Shown here one piece after another: positions 1 to 11,500 of a stretch of 39,846 nucleotides of DNA (the first letter of the stretch is position 1; every line of letters begins with the position of its first letter). This stretch comes from an uncultured Opitutaceae bacterium (GTDB lineage Bacteria; Verrucomicrobiota; Verrucomicrobiia; Opitutales; Opitutaceae), in assembly GCA_903929355.1 (NCBI GenBank), contig CAIYUN010000039.1, positions 1 to 39,846 of the forward strand, given 5' to 3'. Both the position numbers and the translations under genes were made by a program. Under the pieces are notes generated by a model. It worked only from the letters and a program-made list of their open reading frames with translations. It was not told the DNA's origin and did no database searches.

Positions 1-21
1 CGCCGTCCGGAATCAAGGTGG

Positions 22-43
22 AGCGCGTTGACCCCAACGCGCT
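22..43. repeat. Short palindromic repeat, family P2
   Basis: Perfect 8-bp arms AGCGCGTT and AACGCGCT flank GACCCC. Longer-armed versions of the same palindrome recur at 5718-5739 and 5787-5808, and a reverse-oriented relative lies at 5855-5880. It is a dispersed intergenic element. The rest of positions 1-137 shows no gene that I can support. Confidence 0.7.
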
Positions 44-137
44 TTCCGTGTCCGGAAACCCGGCGCGCCCAGCGGTCGCGCCCTACCTCGAACAGCGCAT
101 TGATGGCTATCCGCCTTCGCCAAGGCTTCGGCGCGAC

Positions 138-159
138 ACGTCGAAGCGAGCTTCGACGT
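138..159 (+). promoter_or_regulatory. Hairpin directly before the Shine-Dalgarno of the vWA fusion gene
   Basis: Arms ACGTCGAAGC and GCTTCGACGT form a perfect 10-bp inverted repeat around GA. The 3' arm ends immediately before the ribosome binding site GGAGG at 160-164, which stands 8 nt before the ATG at 173. In mRNA the hairpin could affect ribosome access. It could equally be just another dispersed palindrome, so regulation is inference. Confidence 0.45.
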
Positions 160-172
160 GGAGGACCTCCCC

Positions 173-3100
173 ATGAGTGACGATCCCCAAGATCCTCATC
201 TGGAGACTTTCATCGAGCCGGAGCTCGAGGCCCGGGTGGTCGCGTGGGTGCTGGGCGAGGCGTCGGCCTTCGAGGTCGCCGAACTGGAGCGCATCATCGC
301 GGACCAGCCCGAACTGGCCATTTTCAAGCGGCGGATCGAGGCCGTGCACGGTCTGGTGGGCGAGGCGACTGCAGCCGACTGGAAGCCCCTGCGGCTCGCG
401 CCCGAGCGGCGGGAGAAGCTGATGGCCGCCGTCGGTCTGGCGGGCGTGGCCGTCCGGACCAAGGGTGCGGCGGTGACTGTCATGCCTCAGAGACAGGGAG
501 GGGAAAAGCGGCCAGTCTGGCACCGGGTGGCCTTTTATGCGGCCGCATGCCTGGTCGTCGGGGGACTGGCGACGATCATTATTCCGACCATTGGCAGTGT
601 GCAAATGTCAGCCCGCAGATCGGTGGTGATGGAGCAACTGCAGACCGAGTCGGCTCAGCGCTTTGATGCCAACGGCTCCGCCCCGGCCACCCCGCCCGCG
701 AGCGTGCCTCTGGTGGGATATCCGGCACCTTCAACAGGAACGCCAGCCGGTTTCTCCCGTCGGGGCGGTGTCGGTGGCGCGGGTGGAGGTGGGATGGGTG
801 GCGCCGTCGGCGGTGGCCGAAGCGGGGGTGGCGTCCGGGGCGGCGGGGCGGCGGGGGCGCAATCTGGGCTGGCTGGCCGGCCGGGCCAGCTCCAGGCCGC
901 GTTGGACGCGTTGAAGGCCAGGGATGGGGGAGCCGGCGGTGCAGGTCGGACCCCGGCCCAAAAGACGAGCACGGATGGGGAATTCCTGACTGAAGGCTCC
1001 CTCTACGTCACGGGCACTGGTGGGGTGCTGAAATCCCTCACGGCGGCGGAAAACCTCGCCGCGACCAACGCCGAGGCCAGGAACCTGAGCGACCAGATTT
1101 CCCGGCAGTTGGGCGGCCCGGTGGCCAACCCGGCCGATCGGTCCGATTCGACCAATCCGTCGGATACAGCGCCCCTCGACTTCCGCAGCTCTTTGGGCTT
1201 CGCCAACGACGACCGCACCAACAGCATTGTTGCCACCGGCAACAACACCTACACCGGCTCGACGACGATCCTCGGCGGCACGCTTTCCACCGGAGCAACG
1301 GGTATTTTGGCCGACGGCGGGACGGCCAGCTCCATCGGGGCGTCCAGCAACGCGGCCGGCAGCCTCGTGCTCGACGGCGGTGCGCTGCAATATGCAAAAA
1401 CGGGCGGGACGACATCAACCGACCGATTGTTCACGTTTGGTGTCTCAGGCGGAACGCTTGACGCGTCAGGCACGGGTAGCCTCAGTTTTACCAACACAGG
1501 TTCGTTGGCCTCGCGCGCCGCGAACACCACGGCCAACACCTTCGCCCCGGTGATCGCCGACAGCACGGGCGGTTCGACCTCTCTGGTCAAAAACGGTGCC
1601 GGACAATGGATGCTGGCCGCTAACAGCAGCTTCACGGGCGCGACGACGATCTCTGGCGGCACACTTTCCACCCGCAACGGGGCCGGCAACCTCGTGCTCA
1701 ACGGCGGTGCGCTGCAATATGCCAACACGAGCGGAGCGACCTCCACCGACCGGTTGTTCACGCTCGGTACCGGAGGCAGCACGATTGAATCAGCGGGAAC
1801 GGGGTCCCTGCAGCTACAAGCCGTCAACGGCAAGCAATCGACGACGTATGGCGGAGACATTCGCCTCAACGAGAGCTCGCTGAACAAGGCCGTCACCGGC
1901 ACCGTGGTCCTGAGCAACCCGTCGAACACCTACAACGGCAGTACGACAGTCAATGGTGGCCAATTAGCGGTGACCGGGGCGGGTTTCTCCACCAGCGGTT
2001 CCAACCTGAACCTCACCCTGAGTGGTGCCATCAGCAACACCGCCCCGGCCCGGACCGACACTGTTTACGGCTCCTTTAATGGACCTTTAAACGACTCGCA
2101 TGTTTTGGACAGCAAGGTGAATGTCGATGTCGGGGGCGGTTGGAATGGGTCTGGTTCGGGCGCCGCCAGCGGTTTGACCAAAGTCGGCACGGGCACATTC
2201 ACGCTGTCGGGTGCAAACACCTACACCGGCGGCATAACGGTCACCACCGGCACGCAGAGCAACAGCTCGGCCTACTCCATGGGTGGCGGCACGGTGAGCT
2301 CGGCGCTGAGCGGCTCCGGCGGAGTGACGGTGGCGACCGGGACCGTGTCGCTGTCGGGGTCGAGCACCTACACGGGCGGCACGACGGTGAGCAGCGGAGT
2401 GTTGGCGCTGAGGGGAGCGGGGACACTTGGTTCAGGCGCTTTGACGGTTAACGGTGGCACGTTCGACCTGGGCTCAACGAGCCAGACGGTGTCGGGCCTG
2501 ACGCTGACCTCGGGCAGCATCTCGGGCGCAACCCTGACGGGCTCATCCTACATCGTGTCCAGTGGCAACATCAGTGCGGCGCTGGCTGGATCCGGTTCCT
2601 TGACCATGAGCGGCAAGATAGAAACGCTGTCTGGGGCCAATACGTTCACAGGCCCCACGACGATCAATTCTGGCACCCTGGCGATCACCGGCGGCAGCGC
2701 GCTGACGGTGAACAGTAGCGCGGTGACGGGCATCGGTAGTCTGTCGGTGCACGAAGCCGGGAGCGGTTATTCCTACGCCGGCAGCCTTTCGGATAGCCCC
2801 ACCGCGCAGAACTGGAGCGGCAATTTCACCTTTCAAGGGTCAAACCCGCTCATGGTCAAAGGGAGCGGGAGCCTCACGATGAATGGCGGCACACTGGCCA
2901 CCACGGGCAACGCGACCTTGAACCCCAGCCGTGGGGTCACCCTCGGCGAGGGCGGCGGTAGCCTGACCAAAGCCGATGCCGGGACGCTCTCGCTCTCGGG
3001 GGTCAATAATTACAGCGGGACTACGGTGGTAAGTGGCGGAACGCTGGTCATCAACTCGGACAGCGCTCACGGCGCGGCGCAGCCGGCGAATAGCGTCACC

Positions 3101-5329
3101 CTGAATGGCGGCACGTTGAGCACCTCCGCCACATTCACCTTGAACACCAACCGTGGCCTCACCCTCAGCGGCGGGGGCACGCCCGTGCTCACGAACCTGG
3201 GCGGAACCACGCAGTCGGGGTCGAGCCTGACCCGTTCAAACGGTGGCACGTTCATAGGTGGCGCGTTTCAACCTGCGCCGCTGGTTAATTTGGGGCTCGG
3301 CGCGGCCAACGGTTCGTCGGCGGGTGCGGCCGCGACCGGCCGCATAGGCTATGCGGTGTTGGACGAGGGTGTGAAGGCCAAGATGAACGTCCGCCAGTCA
3401 ACTCTCGGTGATCAGCCCAATCTTGTCATCATGGGTACGGCATTGGGTTCATTCACGAATACGGGTAGCGCGGCGTCTGACCAGCTGAATATCGACCAAG
3501 CCATGATCAAGTTCGATACCAACACCAAGCCCGTGGAGGGCACGGTCGATCTGTACTATGCACCTGGCACCCCGGCCCAGGCCGCAGCTTCCTCGGCTCA
3601 GAACCGGGAATACGTGCCGGTCACCAAGGAGACCCTTTCCCGTCTCACCGGCAACTCCACGTCCAGTGGAAGTGCCGATGATGCGGCCGCTCTCAAGAAG
3701 TTCCTCCAAAGCGCCGGAGTCGACTTTGACGGCGTGGCCGGCGCCGGTATCGCCTACAACGGTTCAACCCTCGCCGTCACCCAGACGCCGAAGAACATGG
3801 ACAAAATCCGGAACATTTTGGCGCGATACAACGACGTCAAGCAGGTCTCGATCGAAACGAAGTTCGTCGAGGTGGCGAACGACAAGGATACCTCGACGAC
3901 CGCAAGCCCGTCCGTCGCCGAGCAGGAGGTCAACGCTAAGCGCGCAGCCGCTGCGACCGCCAGGACCGAACGGGCCAGGACATTGGCGGAGATTTCCGGC
4001 GCCGAGATCAAGACCACCGACGAGACCTACTCGACCTTCTCGCTCCATGTCAGCGATGTCTCGTTCAAGCTCGCGCTCGCGGCGCTGGCCAAGGGCCAAA
4101 AACCCGACCCGGCGAGCATCCGGCAGGAGGAATTCTACAACGCCTTCGACTACGGCGACCCGTCGCCGGCGCCCGGCGAGCCGGTGGCCTGTCGCATCGA
4201 GCAGTCGGCCCACCCCGTCCTCCAGCAGCGCAATCTGGTGCGGATCGCCCTCCGCGTGCCCGCCACCGGCCGCGACGCGGCCCAGCCGCTCTGCCTCACC
4301 GTGCTGCTCGACGCCTCCGGCTCGATGGAGCGCGCCGACCGCGCGGCCTGCGTCCACGCCGCGCTGGCGTCACTGGCCTCGCTGCTGGGCCCCAATGACC
4401 GGGTCACGCTCATCGCCTTCTCCCGCACCCCCCGCCTGCTCGCGCAGGAACTGCCCGGCAACGAGGCGGCCAAGCTGGTGGCCCTCACGGCCAACCTGCC
4501 GTTCGAGGGCGGCACCAATCTGGAGGAGGCCCTCAAGCTCGCCGGCGCGGAGGCCCGTCGGCAGCAGACGGCCGGGGCGCAGAACCGCATCGTGCTCCTC
4601 ACCGACGGCGCGGCCAATCTCGGCGACGCCGACCCGGAGCGGCTCGCGCAGCAGATCGCCGCGCTGCGCCAGCAGGGCATCACGCTCGACGCGTGCGGCG
4701 TGGTCGCCAGCGGGCTGGACGACGGCATGCTCGAGGCGCTCACCCGCAAGGGCGACGGTCGCTACTACCTGCTCAACGCCCCCGAGGACGCCGATGCGGG
4801 CTTCGCCCGGCAGCTCGCGGGCGCCTTCCATCCCGCAGCCGAGAACGCGAAGGTCCAGGTCCATTTCAACCCGGCGCGGGTGGCCAGTTACCGGCTGATT
4901 GGCTTCGAGGCGAACCGGCTGAAGACGGAGGATTTCCACAACGACGCCGTCACGGCCGCGCAGCTCGCGAGCGAGGAAGCCGCAGTGGCGCTCTACCAGG
5001 TGGAGGTGCTGCCTCAGGGCGACGGCGAACTGGGCGACGTGTCGGTGCGGTTCCGCGAGACGGCCACCGGCAACATGATCGAGCGCACTTGGACGATCCT
5101 GGACGACCCGTCGGCCAAGGCCTTTGACCAGGCGACGCCGACGATGCAGCTCGCCGGCACAGCCGCCATGCTGGCCGAGAAGTTGCGCGGCGGCGCCGTG
5201 GCCAGCCTCTTCCGGTTGGACGCGTTGGCCCCGACGGTCAACGCGCTCCGCGGCCACTATGCCAACGAGCCCCGCGTGCAGGATCTCAGCACCATGTTCG
5301 GCGCAATGCGCCGGATCTTCGGGGAATGA
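173..5329 (+). CDS. Anti-sigma-like / beta-strand-repeat / secretin-like / vWA (YfbK-type) fusion protein
   Basis: 1718 residues. The ATG at 173 is chosen over the in-frame GTG at 158 because GGAGG sits 8 nt upstream. Residues 1-100 resemble zinc-less anti-sigma N-termini (ELEARVVAWVLGEAS). A membrane helix spans about 121-143, followed by a Gly-rich linker near 195-245. About residues 345-1045 are Gly/Ser/Thr-rich autotransporter-associated beta-strand repeats (units such as NTYTGSTTILGGTLS). One block of about 324 bp is nearly duplicated (around 1365 and 1689). Residues 1143-1240 look like a secretin N-type domain (IRNILARYNDVKQ). Residues 1285-1718 match YfbK architecture: leading domain, vWA with MIDAS DASGSM at 1380-1385, then a DUF3520-like tail. 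Topology suggests a cytoplasmic sigma-binding end and a large extracytoplasmic sensor or scaffold. The cognate sigma gene is probably just left of the window. The domain calls are good; the role is inferred. Confidence 0.85.
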   Translation: MSDDPQDPHLETFIEPELEARVVAWVLGEASAFEVAELERIIADQPELAIFKRRIEAVHGLVGEATAADWKPLRLAPERREKLMAAVGLAGVAVRTKGAAVTVMPQRQGGEKRPVWHRVAFYAAACLVVGGLATIIIPTIGSVQMSARRSVVMEQLQTESAQRFDANGSAPATPPASVPLVGYPAPSTGTPAGFSRRGGVGGAGGGGMGGAVGGGRSGGGVRGGGAAGAQSGLAGRPGQLQAALDALKARDGGAGGAGRTPAQKTSTDGEFLTEGSLYVTGTGGVLKSLTAAENLAATNAEARNLSDQISRQLGGPVANPADRSDSTNPSDTAPLDFRSSLGFANDDRTNSIVATGNNTYTGSTTILGGTLSTGATGILADGGTASSIGASSNAAGSLVLDGGALQYAKTGGTTSTDRLFTFGVSGGTLDASGTGSLSFTNTGSLASRAANTTANTFAPVIADSTGGSTSLVKNGAGQWMLAANSSFTGATTISGGTLSTRNGAGNLVLNGGALQYANTSGATSTDRLFTLGTGGSTIESAGTGSLQLQAVNGKQSTTYGGDIRLNESSLNKAVTGTVVLSNPSNTYNGSTTVNGGQLAVTGAGFSTSGSNLNLTLSGAISNTAPARTDTVYGSFNGPLNDSHVLDSKVNVDVGGGWNGSGSGAASGLTKVGTGTFTLSGANTYTGGITVTTGTQSNSSAYSMGGGTVSSALSGSGGVTVATGTVSLSGSSTYTGGTTVSSGVLALRGAGTLGSGALTVNGGTFDLGSTSQTVSGLTLTSGSISGATLTGSSYIVSSGNISAALAGSGSLTMSGKIETLSGANTFTGPTTINSGTLAITGGSALTVNSSAVTGIGSLSVHEAGSGYSYAGSLSDSPTAQNWSGNFTFQGSNPLMVKGSGSLTMNGGTLATTGNATLNPSRGVTLGEGGGSLTKADAGTLSLSGVNNYSGTTVVSGGTLVINSDSAHGAAQPANSVTLNGGTLSTSATFTLNTNRGLTLSGGGTPVLTNLGGTTQSGSSLTRSNGGTFIGGAFQPAPLVNLGLGAANGSSAGAAATGRIGYAVLDEGVKAKMNVRQSTLGDQPNLVIMGTALGSFTNTGSAASDQLNIDQAMIKFDTNTKPVEGTVDLYYAPGTPAQAAASSAQNREYVPVTKETLSRLTGNSTSSGSADDAAALKKFLQSAGVDFDGVAGAGIAYNGSTLAVTQTPKNMDKIRNILARYNDVKQVSIETKFVEVANDKDTSTTASPSVAEQEVNAKRAAAATARTERARTLAEISGAEIKTTDETYSTFSLHVSDVSFKLALAALAKGQKPDPASIRQEEFYNAFDYGDPSPAPGEPVACRIEQSAHPVLQQRNLVRIALRVPATGRDAAQPLCLTVLLDASGSMERADRAACVHAALASLASLLGPNDRVTLIAFSRTPRLLAQELPGNEAAKLVALTANLPFEGGTNLEEALKLAGAEARRQQTAGAQNRIVLLTDGAANLGDADPERLAQQIAALRQQGITLDACGVVASGLDDGMLEALTRKGDGRYYLLNAPEDADAGFARQLAGAFHPAAENAKVQVHFNPARVASYRLIGFEANRLKTEDFHNDAVTAAQLASEEAAVALYQVEVLPQGDGELGDVSVRFRETATGNMIERTWTILDDPSAKAFDQATPTMQLAGTAAMLAEKLRGGAVASLFRLDALAPTVNALRGHYANEPRVQDLSTMFGAMRRIFGE

Positions 5330-5400
5330 GGAAATAGGAACATATCATGAACACGATGACCACTGGCAAAGGGGTTGAAACGACGGAGGACGGATTTTTA

Positions 5401-5480
5401 AACCACGGATGGACACGGATGAACACGGATGGGGAGGGCGGAGTTGAACCACTTATTCACACTAATTTTCACTGATCCGG
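5401..5480 (+). repeat. Two adjacent copies of 10-bp-periodic CCAC(GG/TA)ATG repeat
   Basis: Positions 5401-5432 hold AACCACGGATG followed by two 10-mers, GACACGGATG and AACACGGATG. Positions 5443-5480 carry a diverged relative (GTTGAACCAC, CACACTAATT, CACTGATCCG). Both resemble the left arm of the 121-bp element at 39231-39706. The ATG at 5429, the most upstream in-frame start of the next gene, lies inside the first copy, so it is a doubtful start. Confidence 0.7.
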
Positions 5481-5530
5481 ACGGCGAAATTTTGAAGGCA
5501 AGGGACCGACGCGCGGGAAATGATTTATCA

Positions 5531-8500
5531 ATGAACACGAAATTTATGCAAAACTCACAGACAACGAACAAATTCAGGCGGTGGATCCAGACCGGCAGGC
5601 GGCTGCTGAATGTAGCCGGGGTCGCTGACCCCGGTCTGGGTTTGGGGTCAGGGCGTGACTGCCGTTCCGGTACTGGAGCCGCGGCGACCCCGCCATGGTC
5701 CGCGCTCGCCGAGGTGGAGCGCGTTGACCTCAACGCGCTGGCAGGCGAGGCGCTGGCAGGCGAGGAGGCGCTGGCAGGCGAGGTGGAGCGCGTTGACCTC
5801 AACGCGCTGGCTGGGGAGCCAGGCGCGGCGGACGGGGAGTCCGGCGCGGCAGGCGTGTTGGGGTCAACCCGCTCCACCTTCCTAGACGCTGGCTGGCTCG
5901 CCGGCCTCGCCGCCATCGGTCTGCTGCTTGCGGCCTGCGCCTCCCGGGTGGTGCCGGTGGTCTCGGGTGGCGTGGCCGAGCTCAAGGACATCCACCTCGC
6001 GGGGCAGGTCAACGAGGCGGCGGGCAGCGTGGACCTCACGCTGACCGGGCAGCTCAACGTGACCAAGGCCGGCGGCCGCGTGCGCGTGCTGGCGGGCGGC
6101 GCGGCCCTCAGCGAGACCACGACCGGCGACGGCTGGCGCGTCGAGCTGGTGCGCGCTGGCGACAGCTACGCCTACGACCTCGTGGGCGAGCGCGTGGGCG
6201 TGCTGCCGGTCCGCCTCGCCTTTGCCGCGTCGGCCCAGGAGGATGGCGACTGGCGGGTGGTCAATTTCCAGATGCCGGCTGGCGAGGTGGTGCCCCTGCG
6301 GCTCACCGGACTGGTGGCGGGCGCCGTGGAGTTCAACGCCACCGGCTCGGTCGTGCCGGCGGCGGTCGCGTCAGGCTGGCAGGGCTATCTGCCCGGCGAC
6401 GGCCATGTGGTCTTCGCCTGGCGACACACGCAGAAGGCGGCCGAGGGCTCGCTGTTTTTCACCAGCTCCGAGCAGACCGATGTCCGCGTGGGCGCGGGCC
6501 TGCTGCGGCAGGCCTCGCTGCTGACCTTCCGCGTCCTCCAGGGCAAGCTCCCGGCGGTGCGGATCACCCTGGACGGGCCGGGCGAAATCCTCGCGGTCGA
6601 GGGCGCGACGGTCGTGGGCTGGAAAGTGGTGCCCGATGGAAAAAACCGCGTGCTCGTGGTGGACCTGAGCCGGCCATTTGAGGGCGAAGGCCAGTTGATT
6701 GTGCGCAGCCAGACGGCCCTGGGGGGCTTCCCGGTGACGGCGGAGCCGCTGCGGCTCACGCCGGAGGGGACCGTGCGGCACTCGGGCGAGGTGCGCGTGG
6801 CCAACAGCGGCGCGGTGCGGCTGGAGGTCACGGGCATCGAGGGCATGATGCAGCTCGCGCCGGGCCAGTTCCCCGGCGGGGCCGTCGAGGCGGGCGCGCG
6901 CCAGGTGTTTGTCTACCGCTTCCCGGCCGCCGCCCACACCTACCAGATCGCGGCCGACCAGATCCTGCCCGAGGTCGGCGTGTCGCAGGTCGTGACCTAC
7001 GAGCTCGGCGAGACCGACCGCGTGATCAACGCCGACCTCGAGCTCGACGTGCGCGAGGCGCCGCTGCGCGACTGGTCGCTGGACATCCCCGCCGACTACT
7101 CGGTGGCCGGCGTGACGGGCAGCGGCGTGAGCGACTACTCCGCCGAGACGCAGACCACCGGCACCCGGCGCACGCTCAAGATTCTCTTTGGCCAGCCCAT
7201 GATGGGTCGGATTCTGCTGCAACTGCGGCTGGAGAAGAACCAGCCGGCGGCCGCCGGCGACTGGGCGCTGCCGCCGCTGCTCTACCCCGGGGCGAAGACC
7301 GTGCGTGGACAGGTGGGCGTCACCGCGACCGCCGGTTACCGCATCACCCCGGCGACTACCGGCACGCCCGCGGTGGCGGACGTCAAAAGTCTCGCGGAGG
7401 TGCCGCTCAGCTATTTCCCCAAGCAGCTCACGGGCCTCCAGCAGGCGTGGCGGCTGCGCGACGCGGACTGGGCCGCCGCGCTCAAGATCGAGGCGCGCGG
7501 CCAGAGCGTGCAGGCGGACGTGTATCACCTCTACTCGCTGGCGCAGGGCGTCGTGCAGGTGAGCGTGCTGTTCAACTATTTCGTCGTCGGCGCGCCGGCT
7601 GGCGAGTGGCGGATTGCCGTGCCGGCCAACGCGGGCAACATCGACGTGACCGGGCAGAACGTGCTGCACGACTGGCGCCGGGAGGGCAATGTGGTCATCG
7701 TGACGTTGCACCAGCCGGTGCTCGGCGCGGCGACGTTGCTCGTGACCCTGGAGGAACCCATGAGCGGCGCGGGCGGCGCGATCCATCCCGGCGAGGTGCA
7801 GCCCCTGAACGTGCAGGGCGAGCGCGGCTTTGTGCAGGTCGTGAGCCCGCGCCAGGTGAAGACCACCGCGACCCAGGCCGACGGCGGGCTCCTGCGGCTG
7901 GAGGCGGCCGAGCTGCCCGCGGAGTTCCAACTGCTGACGAACGCCCCCTCGCTCGCCGTTTATCAATACACGGGCCGGCCGTTCGCCCTCGCCCTCAACG
8001 TCGCCTGGGACCAGCCCGGCGAGACGGTGGGCCAGGTCGTGGACTTTGCCCGGCTCAGCAGCCAGGTGGCACGCGACGGGCAGGTGGTGACCACCGCGCA
8101 GTATTTTGTGAAATCCCGCGGCCGCCAGACCCTCCGCCTCACCCTCCCCAAGGGCGTGAAGCTGTGGGAGACGAAGGTGGACCATGCGACCGTCAACGCC
8201 CGCATCGACGGCGGGCAGACCCTGATCCCGCTGCCCGCGCGGCTGAACCCCAACGAGCCGGTGCCCATCGAGCTGAGCCTCGGCCAGGCCGCCGCCGGCG
8301 GCGACGGCCCGCGCGTGAGCCTGGCCGCGCCGCGGCTGGGCGACGTGCCGGTGGTGATCAGCGAGTGGACCGTGCGTGCCGACGCCGGCCGCCTGCTCAT
8401 CCCGGCGGGCGGGAATGTCCCGTTGACCGCGCCGAATTTGACCGAGACCGGGCGCGAATGGCTTTCCCACCACGCCCGGGAGGCGGTCGTCATCCTGCTG

Positions 8501-11500
8501 CTCGCCGTGGGGCTGGCTGGCCTGTTGCTGCGGGCGCGCACCGGCTGGCGGCTGGCGGCCGGCCTGCTGGCCGGCGGGGTGGCGGCGGGGCTGGCGCTGT
8601 CGCTGGCCGGCGAGGCGCAGGCCCAGCGACGCGTCAACGAGCAGACGCTGGAATACGCGGCGACGGTCGTGCCGGCTGACCAGGAGCTCACGATTCAGGT
8701 GGACAACGTGGTGGCCTGGCGCGCGCTGGTCTCCTGGCCGGGCGTGGAGGTCGGGGCGGTCGGGCTGGTTCTGGTCGGCGCGGCATTGGGGCTCGCGGGC
8801 CTGCGCAAACCGGGCGCGGGTCTGCTCGGCGCGCTGGGCACGGGCTTGCTGGGTTACGGCGTGCTCGAACAGCGCGGCGGCGCGGTTGGATTTTTCTGGG
8901 GCGTGGCGGGGGCGGTGATCCTTTTCCTGGTGCTGCCCGGCCTCGCGCGGGCCTGGCGCACGTTGGGCGACTGGCGCAAATATCGCCGGGACGCGCGTCT
9001 GGCGGCGGCGACGGGCGGCGCGGCCGGGGTGATTTCGCTGCTGCTGCTGACCGGGCTCGCGTTCGGCTCCGGACCCGACGCCCGGGCGCAATCGCGGGAC
9101 GGGGTCAGCAACCCCAACGTGAGCGGCGAATCCGCGGTGGACGGCACCAAGGTGGCGCAGGCGCTGGTGCAGACGTGGAAAATCCACGACGGCCGGGTGT
9201 TTGCCGAGATCGTGCTGACCGTGCGCGGCTCCGTGGGCGACCGCTACCTGCTGCTGACGCCGCCGGCCGTGCTCACGGACTTCAAGGGCGAAGGCCTGCA
9301 CGTGGGCAAGGTCGGGATCAACGGCCAGACGGTTTTTGCCGTCACCACTGAGAAGGACGGCACGCTGACGGCCCACGCGAGCTACGAGCTGCCCGTGGCG
9401 GACCTGACCAAAGGCATCCCGCTGCCCACCGGCCCGGCGGCGATGCAGCGCATCACCGTCGCGCTCGACCAGCCCGGCTGGGAGTTTGGCTCGCCGATGG
9501 CGGTCAAGGTGCTCCCCACCGCCGGTCTGGACGCGACGCAGAGCGGCGCGACGCTCGTGCTCGGCCCGGCCGGCTCCCCGGTCGTCACCCTGCAGTCGCG
9601 GCGGCGCGACTTTGGGGCGGAGCAGACGCAGTTTTCGGCCGAGGAGGCCAATCTCTACCTGCCCGGTCCCGGCGTGGTCAACGGCATCACGCGCGTGACC
9701 GTGCGGCCCGTGCAGGGCCGGGTGAGCGAACTGGACCTGGACGTGCCCGAAGGCCTGACCGTCGGCGATGTCGGCAACGGCCCGGTGGGCGAGTGGCGGT
9801 TTGACCCGGTGAAACGCCGGCTCCATGTCGTGGTCGCGCCGGCACAGACCGCCGGCTTCCGCCTCGACATCCAGACCCAGCTCGGGACGGCGGCGCTGCC
9901 GGTGGCTCTGACCCTGAAGCCTTTGCGGGTCGTCGGTGCGACCGGCGAGGTGGGGATGATCGCGCTCGGCTTTGGCGGTGACGCGCAACCCGAGGGGATC
10001 ACGACCCAGGGGCTCTCGCCGGTGAACACCGAGGATTTTGATGCCAGCCTGCCGCCCAAAGCCCCGGACGGCTCACCGCTGGCGGTGCTGCAAAACGTCT
10101 ACCGTTACGGCTCGGAGGGCGGGCAGGTGGACCTGAAACTCGCGCCGGTCGCGCCGGAGGTGCGCGTGGCCACCCGGCAGGTGCTCTCGCTGGGCGACGA
10201 CCGCCTCGTGCTCGCGGCCGACCTGAACGTGGCGATCACCCGGGTGGGGTTGTTCAAGCTCAGCTTCGACCTGCCGGACGGCCTTGAGGTCGAGGCCCTG
10301 AGCGGGCCGGCACTCAGCCACTGGACACCGGAGACCACGCCGGAAGGCAGGCGCATCATCACGCTAAACCTGAACGGGCGCACCATCGGCAATCAGAGCT
10401 TCGCCCTCACGCTCACCGGCCCGGCCCCTGCGGCGCAGGCCGCGTGGGCGGTGCCGCGGCTGCTGCTGCGCGAGGCGACGCGCCAGGAAGGGGAGATGCT
10501 GCTCGTGCCCGAGCGGGGCCTGCGCCTGCGCGAGACCGACCGCATCAATGTGACGCCGCTCGATCCGCGCACCGTCGGCAACCCCCAGCCCGGCACGCTG
10601 GCCTTCCGGCTGCTGCAGGCCGACTGGACCCTCACCGTCGGCATCGAGGCGCTCGACCCATGGGTCACCGTGCAGGCTTTGCAGGAGGTGACCCTCCGCG
10701 AGGGCCAGACCCTCACACGCCTGAGCGTCCGCTACAAGGTGGAGATCGCCCCCGTAAAACAGGTCCGCGTGCAGTTGCCGGGCCTCGGCGACGACCAGGT
10801 GCGGACCGTCCACGCCACCGGGCCGGCCGTGAGCGACTTCATCAAGGTGCCGGGCGCGGCCGACCTGTGGGACTTGCATTTCCAGCGCGGGATCGTGGGC
10901 GAGACCGACGTGGTGATCGAATACCAGGGCCAGGCCGCGCCCGCGCCCGGCCGGGCGCCGGTCACGACCCCCGGCTTCGTGGGCGTGCCGTCCTCCGTGC
11001 TCTTCGTCGCGGTGCGCGGCAGCGGCCGGTTGGAGCTCGACGCGCCCGCGCCGCCGCGGGGCTGGCAGCGCTCGGACTGGAGCGCGGTGCCGGGATTTCT
11101 GCAGAACCGCGCCGACCGCAGCGTGCCGGCGCTGTGTTTCCGCGTGGCCGAGCCGGAAGGCCCGCTCGCCGTGACCCTGAGCCGGCATGAGGTGGCGGAC
11201 GCGCTGAAACTGCGCGTGACCCGGGCGGATCTGGCCACGGTGTTTGCTCCCGAGGGCTCCAGCCTCACGACGGTCGAGCTGGCGGTGGACGTGGTGGAAC
11301 CCAGCACGCTGAAGGTGACCCTGCCGGCCGGGGCCAAGCTCTTCAACACCCTGGTGAACGGCGAGGGCGTGGCGCTCGTGTTCGAGGGCGGCGCGTATCT
11401 CTTTCACGTCGGGGCCAACACCGGCTCGGACCACGCGGCCACGGTGCGCCTGGTCTACACCGTGCCGGCGGCCGGCGGTCCGATCGCACTCCAGGGCCCC

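Noticed and set aside
5429-5530. Start of the giant protein at the ATG at 5429
   Set aside because: That ATG lies inside the CCACGGATG repeat and no ribosome site precedes it.
6371-9988. Very long open frame on the - strand opposite the giant protein gene
   Set aside because: His/Arg/Ala-rich composition typical of antisense frames in high-GC coding DNA, no domain seen, and the + strand has clear protein character.
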